A stretch of 43,171 nt of DNA from a virus: IMG/VR virus record IMGVR_UViG_3300042863_002281, positions 1-43,171 of that record, one strand, 5' to 3'. This document shows, in pieces, positions 15,764-23,932 of the stretch (positions within the stretch are counted from its first letter, which is position 1; each line of letters begins with the position of its first letter). The notes beneath the pieces are model-generated. The model was not told where the DNA came from. It ran no database searches and was given only the letters and a program-made list of their open reading frames with translations. The position numbers were made by a program, and so were the translations under genes.

Positions 15764-15985
15764 ATGCAAACATTAGTATTCAACACATCAACAAAAAGCG
15801 CAAAACTTTATGAAGGTAGAGCGGAACATTCAGACATCGTCTACGAATTCACCAATATACCTACTGTTAAGGTTCTTGAGAATTTTTATGAAATAATGCA
15901 GATTGACGGAACATCCTCAGAAGAAAAGAGAGTACCAGTCGCTCGTCTTCCAATCGCAAACACTAACATGATTATCAAAAAGTAA
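15764..15985 (+). CDS. Small conserved-looking phage protein
   Basis: A 73-residue beta-rich protein (MQTLVFNTSTKSAKLYEG, then YEFTNIPTVKVLENFYEIM and a basic tail). I know no function. It has an A-rich leader AAAAACAAAAAAC and is followed after 3 bases by the next gene in the string. Confidence 0.7.
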   Translation: MQTLVFNTSTKSAKLYEGRAEHSDIVYEFTNIPTVKVLENFYEIMQIDGTSSEEKRVPVARLPIANTNMIIKK

Positions 15986-15988
15986 TAT

Positions 15989-16255
15989 ATGAAAGAAACA
16001 TTTAAAAAAGTTTTTAATCGAGTGATATTAGAGCCAATCATCATTTTTATTGTCTCTATGCTAGTTTTAGAGTTTTTGATTTATCCTGGATTATCAATCG
16101 ATAACACATTATTGAATATCTTAGCAGGAACTTTAGGTGTATTTTTGGCGTTAGTAATTTTAGCTTATGCCGACGGAAAAATTAGAGATATATTTGAAAA
16201 GAAAAAAACTAAATCAGAAGACGAAAAACCAAACGAAGATGACACAGTACAATAA
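15989..16255 (+). CDS. Small two-helix membrane protein
   Basis: The 88-residue protein has two hydrophobic helices (about residues 14-34 and 40-61) separated by a short polar loop, then a basic-acidic cytoplasmic tail (KKKTKSEDEKPNEDD). Its end overlaps the start of the SPFH gene by 17 bases, so it may work with that membrane protein. No family recognised. Confidence 0.75.
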   Translation: MKETFKKVFNRVILEPIIIFIVSMLVLEFLIYPGLSIDNTLLNILAGTLGVFLALVILAYADGKIRDIFEKKKTKSEDEKPNEDDTVQ

Positions 16256-17192
16256 TTACGACAGATGGGGGAATCGATTAACTCCCGAACAAATCGAACA
16301 AGAGAGACTAAGAGTCGAACAAGAAAAATTAGAAAAACAATTAAAAATTAAAAAAATGATTAGAAAAATCGGTATAGGTGTAGTGACCTTAATCACACTA
16401 ATGATATTGGCGGGTTCATGTGAAAGAATTGACGCTGGACACGTAGGAGTTAAAGTTAATCTTTACGGAGACAATAAAGGAGTTAGTGATGTGGTTGAGG
16501 TTACAGGTATGGTTTTTTATAACCCTATTACACACAATATTTACGAGTTCCCAACTTATATCCAACATAAGGAATACAAAAAAACTGCGGACGAGGATAA
16601 CTCATTCATAGTTAACTCAAAAGATGGTTCTGAGTTCAGTGTTTCACCGATTATGAACTATTCGGTACAAAGAGAAAAGGTACCTGCTATTTTTGCCAAG
16701 TATCGTAGACCTTTGGCTGATATTGAAGAAGGATTCTTAAAGACAGCAGTATACGATGCGTTTCGTTTGGCAACCAACAAATATACCGCTGACGAATTAA
16801 TCTCAAATAGAGCTGTGTTCGAGGTTGAAGTTCGTAGGTTATTGGATGCTCAACTTTTGAAAGAAGGATTTATCATTAATCAATTCACTTCGAATTTAAT
16901 TTATCCTGAAACGTTTAAGAAATCAATTGAAGCTAAGAACAACGCAGTTCAAGCGGCACTAAGAGCCGAAAATGAGGTAAAGACTGCTGAGGCTCAAGCC
17001 AAAATTAAAGTAGCGACCGCTAACGGTAATGCTCAGGCAATGTTAACCGCAGCTAAAGCTGAGGCTGAGGCAAATAGAATGAAACAAGTGACGTTAACAC
17101 CGTTATTGTTACAATTAGAATATATTAACAAATGGGATGGTAAATTACCTGTATATGGTACCGTTCCTCAAATGTTCAAAAACATACAATAG
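16239..17192 (+). CDS. SPFH/prohibitin-domain membrane protein
   Basis: The start at 16239 (MTQYNNYDRWGN) is preferred to an upstream in-frame ATG because it gives a normal SPFH topology. There is a short cytoplasmic helix, a membrane span (about residues 38-58, IGVVTLITLMILAGSC), then the SPFH/Band-7 domain. The domain opens with RIDAGHVGVKVNLYG and continues through the long Ala/Glu/Lys-rich coiled coil KNNAVQAALRAENEVKTAEAQAK to a beta hairpin. Relatives (prohibitins, HflK/C) form ring-shaped membrane scaffolds that control proteases such as FtsH. A phage copy could protect phage proteins, block lysis or organise the membrane; these are inferences. Confidence 0.9.
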   Translation: MTQYNNYDRWGNRLTPEQIEQERLRVEQEKLEKQLKIKKMIRKIGIGVVTLITLMILAGSCERIDAGHVGVKVNLYGDNKGVSDVVEVTGMVFYNPITHNIYEFPTYIQHKEYKKTADEDNSFIVNSKDGSEFSVSPIMNYSVQREKVPAIFAKYRRPLADIEEGFLKTAVYDAFRLATNKYTADELISNRAVFEVEVRRLLDAQLLKEGFIINQFTSNLIYPETFKKSIEAKNNAVQAALRAENEVKTAEAQAKIKVATANGNAQAMLTAAKAEAEANRMKQVTLTPLLLQLEYINKWDGKLPVYGTVPQMFKNIQ

Positions 17193-17197
17193 AAATA

Positions 17198-18286
17198 ATG
17201 ACCGTAGATATAAACATATTGAATGATTATTTAGAGAAAGGGTTGGTGGTTAAAAATGACCACCCAACCCTTCCTTTATCTATATACAACTACTCTCGTA
17301 CTTGTCAGTATGAAGGTGGATGGGATGATATTACCAAAATGTGCCGAGGTCTTATCTTGGATAAAGAAGGTAATGTTGTTGCCAAAGCATTCGATAAGTT
17401 TTTTAACTACGAAGAATTAACTTTAAACGATATTCCTGAGGAATCTTTTGAAGTGTTTGAGAAATTAGATGGTTCTTTAGGTATCTTATTTTGGTACCAA
17501 GGTAAATGGATTTTGGCAAGTAAAGGTTCATTCACTTCAGACCAATCAATCAAAGGAAGAGAGATTTTAAATAACAAATACAACGTAGAGGTATTACCAA
17601 AAGGTTACACCACAGTTGTTGAGATTATTTACCCTCAAAACCGTATTGTTTGTGACTATGGTGAAGATGAGGAATTAGTTGTTTTATCTATGGTAAGTAC
17701 CGCCAATGGTAAGGAATTAGACTACGATTCAATGATGTCAATCAACGAAGTAAGTGGATTCCCAACCATTAAAAAATACGATGGTATTTCTGATTACGAT
17801 ACTCTTAAAGATAAGATTAGTGGAAACCGTGAAGGATATGTGATTCGTTTTAAAAACGGATTCAGAATGAAAATTAAAGGAGAAGAATATGTTCGTCTTC
17901 ATAGAATTTTAACTGGTTTCTCCAATGTTGATATTTGGGAATATTTGAAAGATGGGAAAGATTTGGACGAACTGTTGGACCGAGTACCTGACGAGTTTGA
18001 CAAGTGGGTTAAAACCACAATTCAAAACTTGAGATACGGTTGTTATCAATTAAGGGAGAGAGCAGGTAAACTTCACGATGGATTCCGTTATGGAAAATAT
18101 GGTGATGTATACCCTGAACCAACTAAAAAAGAATTCGCAGAGTTTGTAATGAAACAACAAGAAGTGTTACATCCAATTATGTTCGCAATGTGGAACCACA
18201 ACAACGAAAAAGTTGATGACATAATTTGGAAGTTAATGAAACCACAATACAGTAAACCATTTTGGCAAAAAGAGGTAGAACCATGA
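17198..18286 (+). CDS. T4 Rnl1-like RNA ligase
   Basis: The 362-residue enzyme is a nucleotidyltransferase-type RNA ligase. The adenylated lysine is Lys89 in EKLDGSL (motif I), preceded by CRGLILD. Motif IV EGYVIRF is at 212-218 and motif V MKIK at about 224-227. The C-terminal 120 residues are a helical domain like that of T4 Rnl1. It joins 5'-phosphate and 3'-hydroxyl RNA ends, typically to repair tRNAs cut by host anticodon nucleases. The P-loop kinase four genes upstream and the cyclic-phosphate receiver domain at 39 kb fit such a pathway. The next gene overlaps its stop (ATGA). Confidence 0.92.
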   Translation: MTVDINILNDYLEKGLVVKNDHPTLPLSIYNYSRTCQYEGGWDDITKMCRGLILDKEGNVVAKAFDKFFNYEELTLNDIPEESFEVFEKLDGSLGILFWYQGKWILASKGSFTSDQSIKGREILNNKYNVEVLPKGYTTVVEIIYPQNRIVCDYGEDEELVVLSMVSTANGKELDYDSMMSINEVSGFPTIKKYDGISDYDTLKDKISGNREGYVIRFKNGFRMKIKGEEYVRLHRILTGFSNVDIWEYLKDGKDLDELLDRVPDEFDKWVKTTIQNLRYGCYQLRERAGKLHDGFRYGKYGDVYPEPTKKEFAEFVMKQQEVLHPIMFAMWNHNNEKVDDIIWKLMKPQYSKPFWQKEVEP

Positions 18287-18525
18287 AAACAAAGTTAGAG
18301 GAAATTTACGAATCAAAAATCGTACATAGTTCATTCTTAGATAAAGAATCTGTTATTGACGCAATGACAGATTCTTATATCTTAGGATTAAGAGAATCAG
18401 AAGAAAAATATAATAAACTTAAATTAACATTTGAGTCCTTATTGGATTATTGGGGTGATTATGGAAACTATAACGCTTCAAGAAATCATATGGAAGAAAT
18501 GTGGAGAGAGGAGGCAGGAATATGA
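18283..18525 (+). CDS. Small helical protein, unknown
   Basis: The start at 18283 overlaps the ligase stop as ATGA, a common coupling arrangement, and is preferred to the in-frame start 21 bases earlier. The 80-residue product is helical and acidic (ESKIVHSSFLDKESVIDAMT, SEEKYNKLKLTFESLL) with Trp and Tyr near the end. No family recognised. Confidence 0.7.
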   Translation: MKTKLEEIYESKIVHSSFLDKESVIDAMTDSYILGLRESEEKYNKLKLTFESLLDYWGDYGNYNASRNHMEEMWREEAGI

Positions 18526-18692
18526 CATCAGAAAAATTTATACTTGAATTACTAATTGAGGCGGAATCTTTAGGTATTAGAACTAAGGTATTAGACCTAT
18601 CAAAAAAAATTAGAGAGAGCGAACCTATGATGGATATTAATATGTCGATAGAAATCGCGTTTAACACAATTAAAAATGAATCAAATAGATAA
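18522..18692 (+). CDS. Small helical protein, unknown
   Basis: The ATG at 18522 overlaps the previous stop (ATGA) and is the best start; the product is 56 residues long and all-helical (MTSEKFILELLIEAESLGI). It overlaps the thymidylate synthase gene by 17 bases and so belongs to the same coupled string. No function can be read. Confidence 0.65.
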   Translation: MTSEKFILELLIEAESLGIRTKVLDLSKKIRESEPMMDINMSIEIAFNTIKNESNR

Positions 18693-19953
18693 GAAATACA
18701 CAGAGTTACTTCAAGACATTCTTGATAACGGAGTGGAGAAAAAAGATAGGACAGGTACTGGTACTCTTTCAGTATTTGGTAGACAAATTCGTCATAAAAT
18801 GTCCGAAGGTTTTCCATTACTTACGACAAAGAAAATGGCGTGGAAGACTATGGTTGTCGAATTGTTATGGTTCTTAAGAGGTGAAACTAATATTAAGTTT
18901 CTATTGGATTACGATTGTCACATTTGGGATGGTGATGCTTATAAAAATTATGAAAAAATAACCAAGAGAGAAATTGAGTTAAATTCCGTAATGGAGAGTC
19001 ACCCTCACTACAATTTGTCAAAAGAAGAGTTCATCAAACAAATAAAAACTGATGATAAGTTTTCTAAGACGTGGGGTGAATTAGGTCCAATATATGGTAA
19101 ACAATGGAGAAAATGGGAACTACCTAACTATTCCATTGAACACGTTGAGTATGGATTCGATAACGATTCATATGTTGACCAAATCCAAAACCTAATCAAC
19201 GACATTAAAACAAATCCAGACTCAAGACGATTAATGGTCAGTGCTTGGAATGTTGGTGAATTAGACCAAATGGTTCTTCCTCCTTGTCATTATGGATTTC
19301 AAGTTTATACCACAGAATTAAGTGATTTAAGACGATATAATATTTGGTTTAATAATAACTACGAAACAGGTATGGAAAGGTTCTTTGACCCTAAAAACTT
19401 ACCTGATTTTGATAACCCATATTATACCCCAACCCCAAAGAGAGCAATCTCCATAATGTGGAACCAACGTTCAGTAGATACATTCTTAGGTTTACCGTTC
19501 AATATTGCGTCGTACGCTTTATTATTGGAAATCATTGCAAAAGAAGTTAATATGATTCCTGACGAATTGATTGGTAATTTAGGTGACGTTCACTTATATT
19601 CAAACCATATTGAACAAGCAAAGGAACAGATTGGAAGGAAGTTAAGTTTTGACGAGAGATACGCCCTGTACACAGGAAATGATAAAACGTGGGAAGAAGA
19701 CGGTGGAAACTCGTATGGTAAAATTAATGGGTTAGATATGATGGATGACAAAGGAATTCCAACAAGAACAAGAGAACCATATCCATTACCGTCAGTTAAA
19801 ATCACACATAGAGAGTGGTATCAACATGAAAAAGTTAAAGAACATTTAGGTGAAAAGACATTTAATGAAAAAATATTGGCGTTAAGACCTGATTGTTTTG
19901 AATTATTAAATTATAAATCTCACCCCCCAATTAAAGCACCCTTATCAAACTAA
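18676..19953 (+). CDS. thyA: Thymidylate synthase with insertions
   Basis: Bacterial ThyA is about 264 residues; this one is 425 because of insertions. The catalytic core is intact: DRTGTGTLSVFG at 24-35, RR at 184-185 for phosphate, Cys204 in LPPCHYGFQVY, and QRSVDTFLGLPFN with Asn276. That Asn marks a dUMP-methylating enzyme rather than a dCMP hydroxymethylase, which has Asp there. Extra segments sit at about 92-132, 213-255 (after the catalytic Cys) and 330-365. The enzyme makes dTMP for phage DNA synthesis using methylene-tetrahydrofolate. No dihydrofolate reductase is in the window. Confidence 0.95.
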   Translation: MNQIDKKYTELLQDILDNGVEKKDRTGTGTLSVFGRQIRHKMSEGFPLLTTKKMAWKTMVVELLWFLRGETNIKFLLDYDCHIWDGDAYKNYEKITKREIELNSVMESHPHYNLSKEEFIKQIKTDDKFSKTWGELGPIYGKQWRKWELPNYSIEHVEYGFDNDSYVDQIQNLINDIKTNPDSRRLMVSAWNVGELDQMVLPPCHYGFQVYTTELSDLRRYNIWFNNNYETGMERFFDPKNLPDFDNPYYTPTPKRAISIMWNQRSVDTFLGLPFNIASYALLLEIIAKEVNMIPDELIGNLGDVHLYSNHIEQAKEQIGRKLSFDERYALYTGNDKTWEEDGGNSYGKINGLDMMDDKGIPTRTREPYPLPSVKITHREWYQHEKVKEHLGEKTFNEKILALRPDCFELLNYKSHPPIKAPLSN

Positions 19954-20174
19954 TGGAATACGAAATCATATTACCCGAAGTAATCGGTGATGAATGGCAT
20001 AATATTGGGATTGATTTTCACCCTCAAACAATTACTGGAGTCATCCGAGGTGAAGATAGGGATAAAACAATTATTGATTTGAAAAAATATTGTCTTTCAT
20101 TAGACAACCGTTTTTTAAAAAGTTACAAAATAATAAAGAAAGAAGATAAAACGATAATCAAGATTACTGTTTAA
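19953..20174 (+). CDS. Unknown small protein
   Basis: A 73-residue protein with a strand-helix-strand pattern (GIDFHPQTITGVIRGEDRD, then IIDLKKYCLSLD). Its start overlaps the thyA stop (TAATG) and its stop overlaps the next ATG, so it is fully embedded in the coupled string. No family recognised. Confidence 0.65.
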   Translation: MEYEIILPEVIGDEWHNIGIDFHPQTITGVIRGEDRDKTIIDLKKYCLSLDNRFLKSYKIIKKEDKTIIKITV

Positions 20175-20608
20175 TGAAAAAATACGGAATTACATCAATG
20201 TATGGAAACCCAATCCATCCAGGACACATTGAATGTCTTGTGTTGTCCAAAGAACTTGTGGACGAACTATGGGTAATCGTAAATAACGATAAACAAGCCG
20301 AATTAAAAAGAGGTATACCTTCCTTCCAAGATGAGGAATATCGTAAAGTGGTTATTGAATCAATTAGATACGTTGACCACGTAGAAATCGCTATCGACCA
20401 AGATGGTAGTGTTTGTGAAACTATTAAATTGTTTCATGACAAAATTAAATCATTAGACCCTGAATCTGAAATTATCTTCACAAAGGGTGGTGACCGATTC
20501 GCAAACGAAATCCCTGAGAAAGTAGTTTGTGATTCATTAGGTATAAAAATAGTTGACGGATTGGGACTAAAAACTCACAATTCGAGTGACATGATTAATA
20601 AGAAGTAA
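20174..20608 (+). CDS. Cytidylyltransferase-like nucleotidyltransferase
   Basis: The 144-residue protein shows the HxGH nucleotide loop as NPIHPGHIECL (residues 12-22), followed by KELVDELWVIVNND. The later helix and strand segment TKGGDRFANEIPE and the tail GLKTHNSSDMI occupy the place of the ISSTxxR-type motif. It is therefore in the cytidylyl/adenylyl-transferase superfamily (glycerol-3-phosphate cytidylyltransferase, HldE C-domain, FAD synthase). It should join a phosphorylated small molecule to CMP or AMP. The next gene, a phosphomannose-isomerase-type cupin, suggests a nucleotide-sugar product. Confidence 0.85.
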   Translation: MKKYGITSMYGNPIHPGHIECLVLSKELVDELWVIVNNDKQAELKRGIPSFQDEEYRKVVIESIRYVDHVEIAIDQDGSVCETIKLFHDKIKSLDPESEIIFTKGGDRFANEIPEKVVCDSLGIKIVDGLGLKTHNSSDMINKK

Positions 20609-20952
20609 TGAGAGAAGAAAGACCATGGGGATTTTACGAAATCCTATTAGACACAAGTTACACTAAAGTAAAACAAATCACCGTAAACCCTGGACATCGT
20701 TTGTCTTACCAATACCATAATCAGAGAAAAGAATATTGGACAATAGTTCAAGGTTCTGCAACAATAATCTTAGATGATGAAAAAGTTTTCAGATATCAAG
20801 GAGAGTCAATTCACATTCCACTTGGTGCAAAACACCGAATTATGAATGAGGAAGAATCTCCGTTAGTCTTTATTGAAGTACAAGTTGGTGAATACTTTGG
20901 TGAAGATGATATCGTTAGATTAGATGACGATTATGGTAGGGAAGATTCTTAA
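20608..20952 (+). CDS. Type II mannose-6-phosphate isomerase-like cupin
   Basis: The 114-residue protein matches the C-terminal isomerase domain of the AlgA/ManC type. RPWGFYEILLD is followed by PGHRLSYQYHNQRKEYWTIV with the metal-binding His/Gln/His/Glu set, QGSATIIL, and HIPLGAKHRI with the last His. The closing VQVGEYFGEDDIVRLDDDYGR is characteristic. It would interconvert fructose-6-phosphate and mannose-6-phosphate, feeding GDP-mannose-type sugars. It ends the long plus-strand string and converges with a minus-strand gene (4-base overlap). Confidence 0.9.
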   Translation: MREERPWGFYEILLDTSYTKVKQITVNPGHRLSYQYHNQRKEYWTIVQGSATIILDDEKVFRYQGESIHIPLGAKHRIMNEEESPLVFIEVQVGEYFGEDDIVRLDDDYGREDS

Positions 20953-21560
20953 TCGAATGTCATATAGAGTTGGACTATTTTGCTGGCAAATTTTTCAGCC
21001 AAATGGTTCACTCTACTCATGTCTTCCATATCTAAATTTTTAGATATCATATATTTCATAAGTCCTTGAACTAACTTGTCTTTGGATTTGTCTGCCATTT
21101 CTAAAACTTCCTGAAATGCTTCATTATCTTCTTGATTTTCTCCGTGGTACCTATCAATCCATTCTTTACCTGAATATAAAAATGGATGGGATTGGAACAT
21201 ATTTACAACACTTGATTCTCTAAGTTTATATAAAAACTCTCTAAAAAATCTCCAATCAAAGTTTTCAAAGATTTCAGGGTTTTTGGAAAAATAATCATAG
21301 TGACGGTCACCTGTAGTTACGTCCTCTTGAACTCTCTCTTTTGGTTTTTTCCACGCATCTGTAGATGAAACTAAAGCTAACGTACTTCCGTTATCCCAAT
21401 TTACTTCAATAATCAATTCATCACCCTTTGGCTCAAATGGGTCTCTACTTATTCTTCTTACAGTACCTTCAGTACCAGGAGGAACGCCTGTTTCACCATC
21501 CATGTGGTAACAAACTACTCTATCCCCTTCTTTTAATGTTGGATTTAATTCACCTTTCAT
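20949..21560 (-). CDS. Unknown protein with possible Tudor/SH3-like N-terminus
   Basis: The 203-residue product starts with a beta-barrel-like stretch (EGDRVVCYHMDGETGVPPGT, then EVNWDNGSTLALV) typical of a small SH3/KOW-type fold that could bind RNA or protein. The remainder is helical (FDWRFFREFLYKLRES, MADKSKDKLVQGLMKYMI). No firm family. Its ATG follows a TATTTATT motif by 3 bases and the divergent tagged gene at 21594 has the same arrangement. Confidence 0.65.
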   Translation of the reverse strand: MKGELNPTLKEGDRVVCYHMDGETGVPPGTEGTVRRISRDPFEPKGDELIIEVNWDNGSTLALVSSTDAWKKPKERVQEDVTTGDRHYDYFSKNPEIFENFDWRFFREFLYKLRESSVVNMFQSHPFLYSGKEWIDRYHGENQEDNEAFQEVLEMADKSKDKLVQGLMKYMISKNLDMEDMSRVNHLAEKFASKIVQLYMTFD

Positions 21561-21563
21561 AAC

Positions 21564-21571
21564 AATAAATA
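21564..21571 (-). promoter_or_regulatory. TATTTATT motif (candidate phage late promoter)
   Basis: Minus-strand TATTTATT, then GTT, then the ATG at 21560: spacing 3 bases. Divergent to the copy at 21581-21588. Confidence 0.5.
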
Positions 21572-21580
21572 TATGTTGTA

Positions 21581-21588
21581 TATTTATT
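21581..21588 (+). promoter_or_regulatory. TATTTATT motif (candidate phage late promoter)
   Basis: Plus-strand TATTTATT, then GTTGT, then the ATG at 21594: spacing 5 bases. Confidence 0.5.
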
Positions 21589-21593
21589 GTTGT

Positions 21594-22214
21594 ATGGATT
21601 TTCTAATTAATGAATCTCAACTGAGAGCGATTTTACAGGAACAGGATGAATCAAGAATGAATGGGTACATGAAAACCATGTATTCTTTCACCAAAAATCT
21701 TGTAAACAGAGCTGGTAAAGTTTATGGTCTTAACGTAAAAATGTTATTAACGTGGGGTACCGCTGTTGGTGGATTAGTAATGCCTTTAGACCAATTCATT
21801 AAGTCAGGTGATTTTAATTTATCCGATGACCAAAGATATCTCGTTTTAGCAGGAATTGCCTTTATATTATTTTTTGATAATAAGAAAGGGTTAGTTGATG
21901 TTTTAAAAAAAATTAAAGAAGAAGGTCTTGAAGAAGTTTTTAGAAAAACTTTAAACAAGGGACAAGAGTTGAAGTCGTCATTCAAAGGTTTTCTATCCTC
22001 ACTAAATGTTAGTGTTGGTAGTTTTATGGATACCGTGGCTTACGCCTTTTTAATTCCAATTATTATCGACATTCAAAACATTGCCGAAAGTTCAGTTGAC
22101 CCTAAAGAGGCTGGATTGTTAATTGCGGAAAGACTTGTGTCGTCAGGAATTGTTGTTGTAGGGGCTCAGGTCCTATCTCAAGTTATCAGAAAGATAATTC
22201 AAAAACTTAAGTAA
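21594..22214 (+). CDS. Tagged membrane protein (probable ejected virion protein)
   Basis: The start at 21594 is chosen over 21573 because it follows the TATTTATT motif and begins the shared leader. The leader LINESQLRAILQE/Q (residues 4-17) closely resembles that of the gene starting at 41325 (RITESQYKLYLE/Q). The mature part of the 206-residue protein has hydrophobic stretches at about 50-64, 82-97, 138-154 and 180-197, so it is likely to enter a membrane. No known family. A leader-tagged membrane protein fits an internal head protein that helps DNA cross the host envelope. Confidence 0.72.
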   Translation: MDFLINESQLRAILQEQDESRMNGYMKTMYSFTKNLVNRAGKVYGLNVKMLLTWGTAVGGLVMPLDQFIKSGDFNLSDDQRYLVLAGIAFILFFDNKKGLVDVLKKIKEEGLEEVFRKTLNKGQELKSSFKGFLSSLNVSVGSFMDTVAYAFLIPIIIDIQNIAESSVDPKEAGLLIAERLVSSGIVVVGAQVLSQVIRKIIQKLK

Positions 22215-22944
22215 ACATTTCGTCACTTATATCGGCAACCCATCCTTTTGGAAAAACTTCCATCCCATCGATTTTTCTTATATGCCATAACCCTTCAAGG
22301 TACATATCATCAATATTACTTAGGTCCATTTCATCATTCATTACCGAATACATAATATCATCCACACGACTTCTAAAAGAATCATCATTGTATAAATCAT
22401 CACTGATTACCCCAGCAATATCGTCCGCAATTTTTAAGTTAGGTATTACCCTTTTATCGTCGAACTTGAAATTTGATAAGTCAATAAAGAAATACAAGTG
22501 AATATATACATCGTCTTGTCTGTAAAATTCTCTATCGTCTCTTGTCCAATGAACATCAAACGATAAAACATTTTTATTATTAGTTATAATGTCAGCACTT
22601 TTTATCTGTTTTCTTAATTGATTTAAAAGTTGATTTTGTTTTTCAGGACTAATATAGATTCCATCTTTGGCAGGTTCTTTACCGTCAACTAATATATGTT
22701 CGGAATACGAAAAAGATGAACCAATGTACCCCCAAATATTATCAAGGATTTTATGGATTCCGTTACTAAAAACCGCAGTTGCGTATGATTGTCCTTTTTT
22801 AGGTAAAATAACATTTACTGTAAGGTTAAAGGCCCCATCAAATTCTTTGTCTTCCTCAACACTAACAAATTGATATTCGTAACCATCTTCAAAAAATGAT
22901 TGACTCATCAACACCTTTTTCGCTATTTTGGATAGATTAGACAT
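22207..22944 (-). CDS. Unknown protein in tagged-gene operon
   Basis: The 245-residue protein starts with a short basic helix (SNLSKIAKKVLMSQSFFED) but lacks a clear xE/Q site. The body is a mixed alpha/beta protein with segments such as FDVHWTRDDREFYRQDDVYI. Its start overlaps the stop of the upstream metallopeptidase-like gene by 8 bases, so the two are translated together. No family recognised. Confidence 0.65.
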   Translation of the reverse strand: MSNLSKIAKKVLMSQSFFEDGYEYQFVSVEEDKEFDGAFNLTVNVILPKKGQSYATAVFSNGIHKILDNIWGYIGSSFSYSEHILVDGKEPAKDGIYISPEKQNQLLNQLRKQIKSADIITNNKNVLSFDVHWTRDDREFYRQDDVYIHLYFFIDLSNFKFDDKRVIPNLKIADDIAGVISDDLYNDDSFRSRVDDIMYSVMNDEMDLSNIDDMYLEGLWHIRKIDGMEVFPKGWVADISDEMFT

Positions 22945-23920
22945 TCTTGTTAAGGATTTTTTGAATTACTTTTTCTTTTTGAGACGGATTCAATCTATGT
23001 TTATGGGGGTTTTTCTCAAACCACCCTCTAACCAAAGTTTCAAAATCTAATTTTGTTGTTTTAGATTTTTTATTAAATCCTGCTCTTTGAGCCTCTAACT
23101 CATGTTGTTGTGTATAATATTTTTCAGGGCTTTTAGGTTCCTTTTTAGGAAAATGGTAACCATCGTCATGTTGTCTCACATGTTCTAATTCATGTCGGAC
23201 AACTTCGTTCAATTCGTGAGTTAATTCTTCTAAAACAGAATATCCCGCTTTTGGGTTTGATATTATTGTGATAATCATATCACCATCATCGTATCGTAAT
23301 TCAGCATCCACATCAATAGTATCCACCTCATCACTTAATTCTAAATTCAATTTAATGGCAAATCCGTCAAACCCTGGATAATTATAAACCATATCGTCAA
23401 CACCCATATCCTCAGGTAATGAAAATTCACCAACTCTTTGGTATTTGAAAAATTTAACGACATCTTGTACTAATTTTCTGGTGAGTTTGTCTAATTCTCC
23501 CTCAACTATTAATGATTCGTTCATTTTTTTTGGTTCCACTTCATTTATTACTTTAGTACATATAACCTTTTTATCTACACCAAAATATTGTAAAAAATTC
23601 TCTAATTTAGAATTCATTACCCATCTAAGATTTGCGTATTCTTGACCAGTTGTGTTAATTGGTACGTTTCTACCATAAATGTCCCCATACATATTACTCC
23701 ATACGTCTGAAGTTTCATTTGTTGGGAGAATGTAGAGAGTGTACTCAACATGAGGTGTTTTATCTCCAATAGAAATGTATTCCTTAACCCCCGTTAATTT
23801 TACCTTAACGTTTGTTGGTATTCTATAATCCTCATCATGTGTTGGTTGTAAATAAACCTCAAAAGTATGAGTATCTAAAAATTGGTTAATCCTTTCTATT
23901 GGGAAATCTATCATGTTCAT
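22937..23920 (-). CDS. Two-part protein with HExxH metallopeptidase-like domain
   Basis: The 327-residue protein has two parts. Residues 1-130 share a pattern with the small protein at 26046-26339 (both end in FGVDKKVI- or LGVDKDLRI-type segments after a helix of the form NSKLENFL). Residues 145-327 contain VVRHELEHVRQHD, an HExxH zinc-peptidase motif, and a later QHELEAQRAG that could supply the third ligand. Between the parts lie VINE and LIVE/G (residues 124-140), both fits to a prohead-protease-like site. My reading is two modules joined by a processed linker. Function unknown; a wall- or head-associated peptidase is possible. Confidence 0.7.
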   Translation of the reverse strand: MNMIDFPIERINQFLDTHTFEVYLQPTHDEDYRIPTNVKVKLTGVKEYISIGDKTPHVEYTLYILPTNETSDVWSNMYGDIYGRNVPINTTGQEYANLRWVMNSKLENFLQYFGVDKKVICTKVINEVEPKKMNESLIVEGELDKLTRKLVQDVVKFFKYQRVGEFSLPEDMGVDDMVYNYPGFDGFAIKLNLELSDEVDTIDVDAELRYDDGDMIITIISNPKAGYSVLEELTHELNEVVRHELEHVRQHDDGYHFPKKEPKSPEKYYTQQHELEAQRAGFNKKSKTTKLDFETLVRGWFEKNPHKHRLNPSQKEKVIQKILNKNV

Positions 23921-23924
23921 TAAC

Positions 23925-23932
23925 TATAAATA
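23925..23932 (-). promoter_or_regulatory. TATTTATA motif (candidate phage late promoter)
   Basis: Minus-strand TATTTATA, then GTTA, then the ATG at 23920: spacing 4 bases. Confidence 0.5.

Noticed and set aside
18676-19953. Deoxycytidylate hydroxymethylase instead of thymidylate synthase
   Set aside because: The residue after GLPF is Asn (276); the hydroxymethylases have Asp there.
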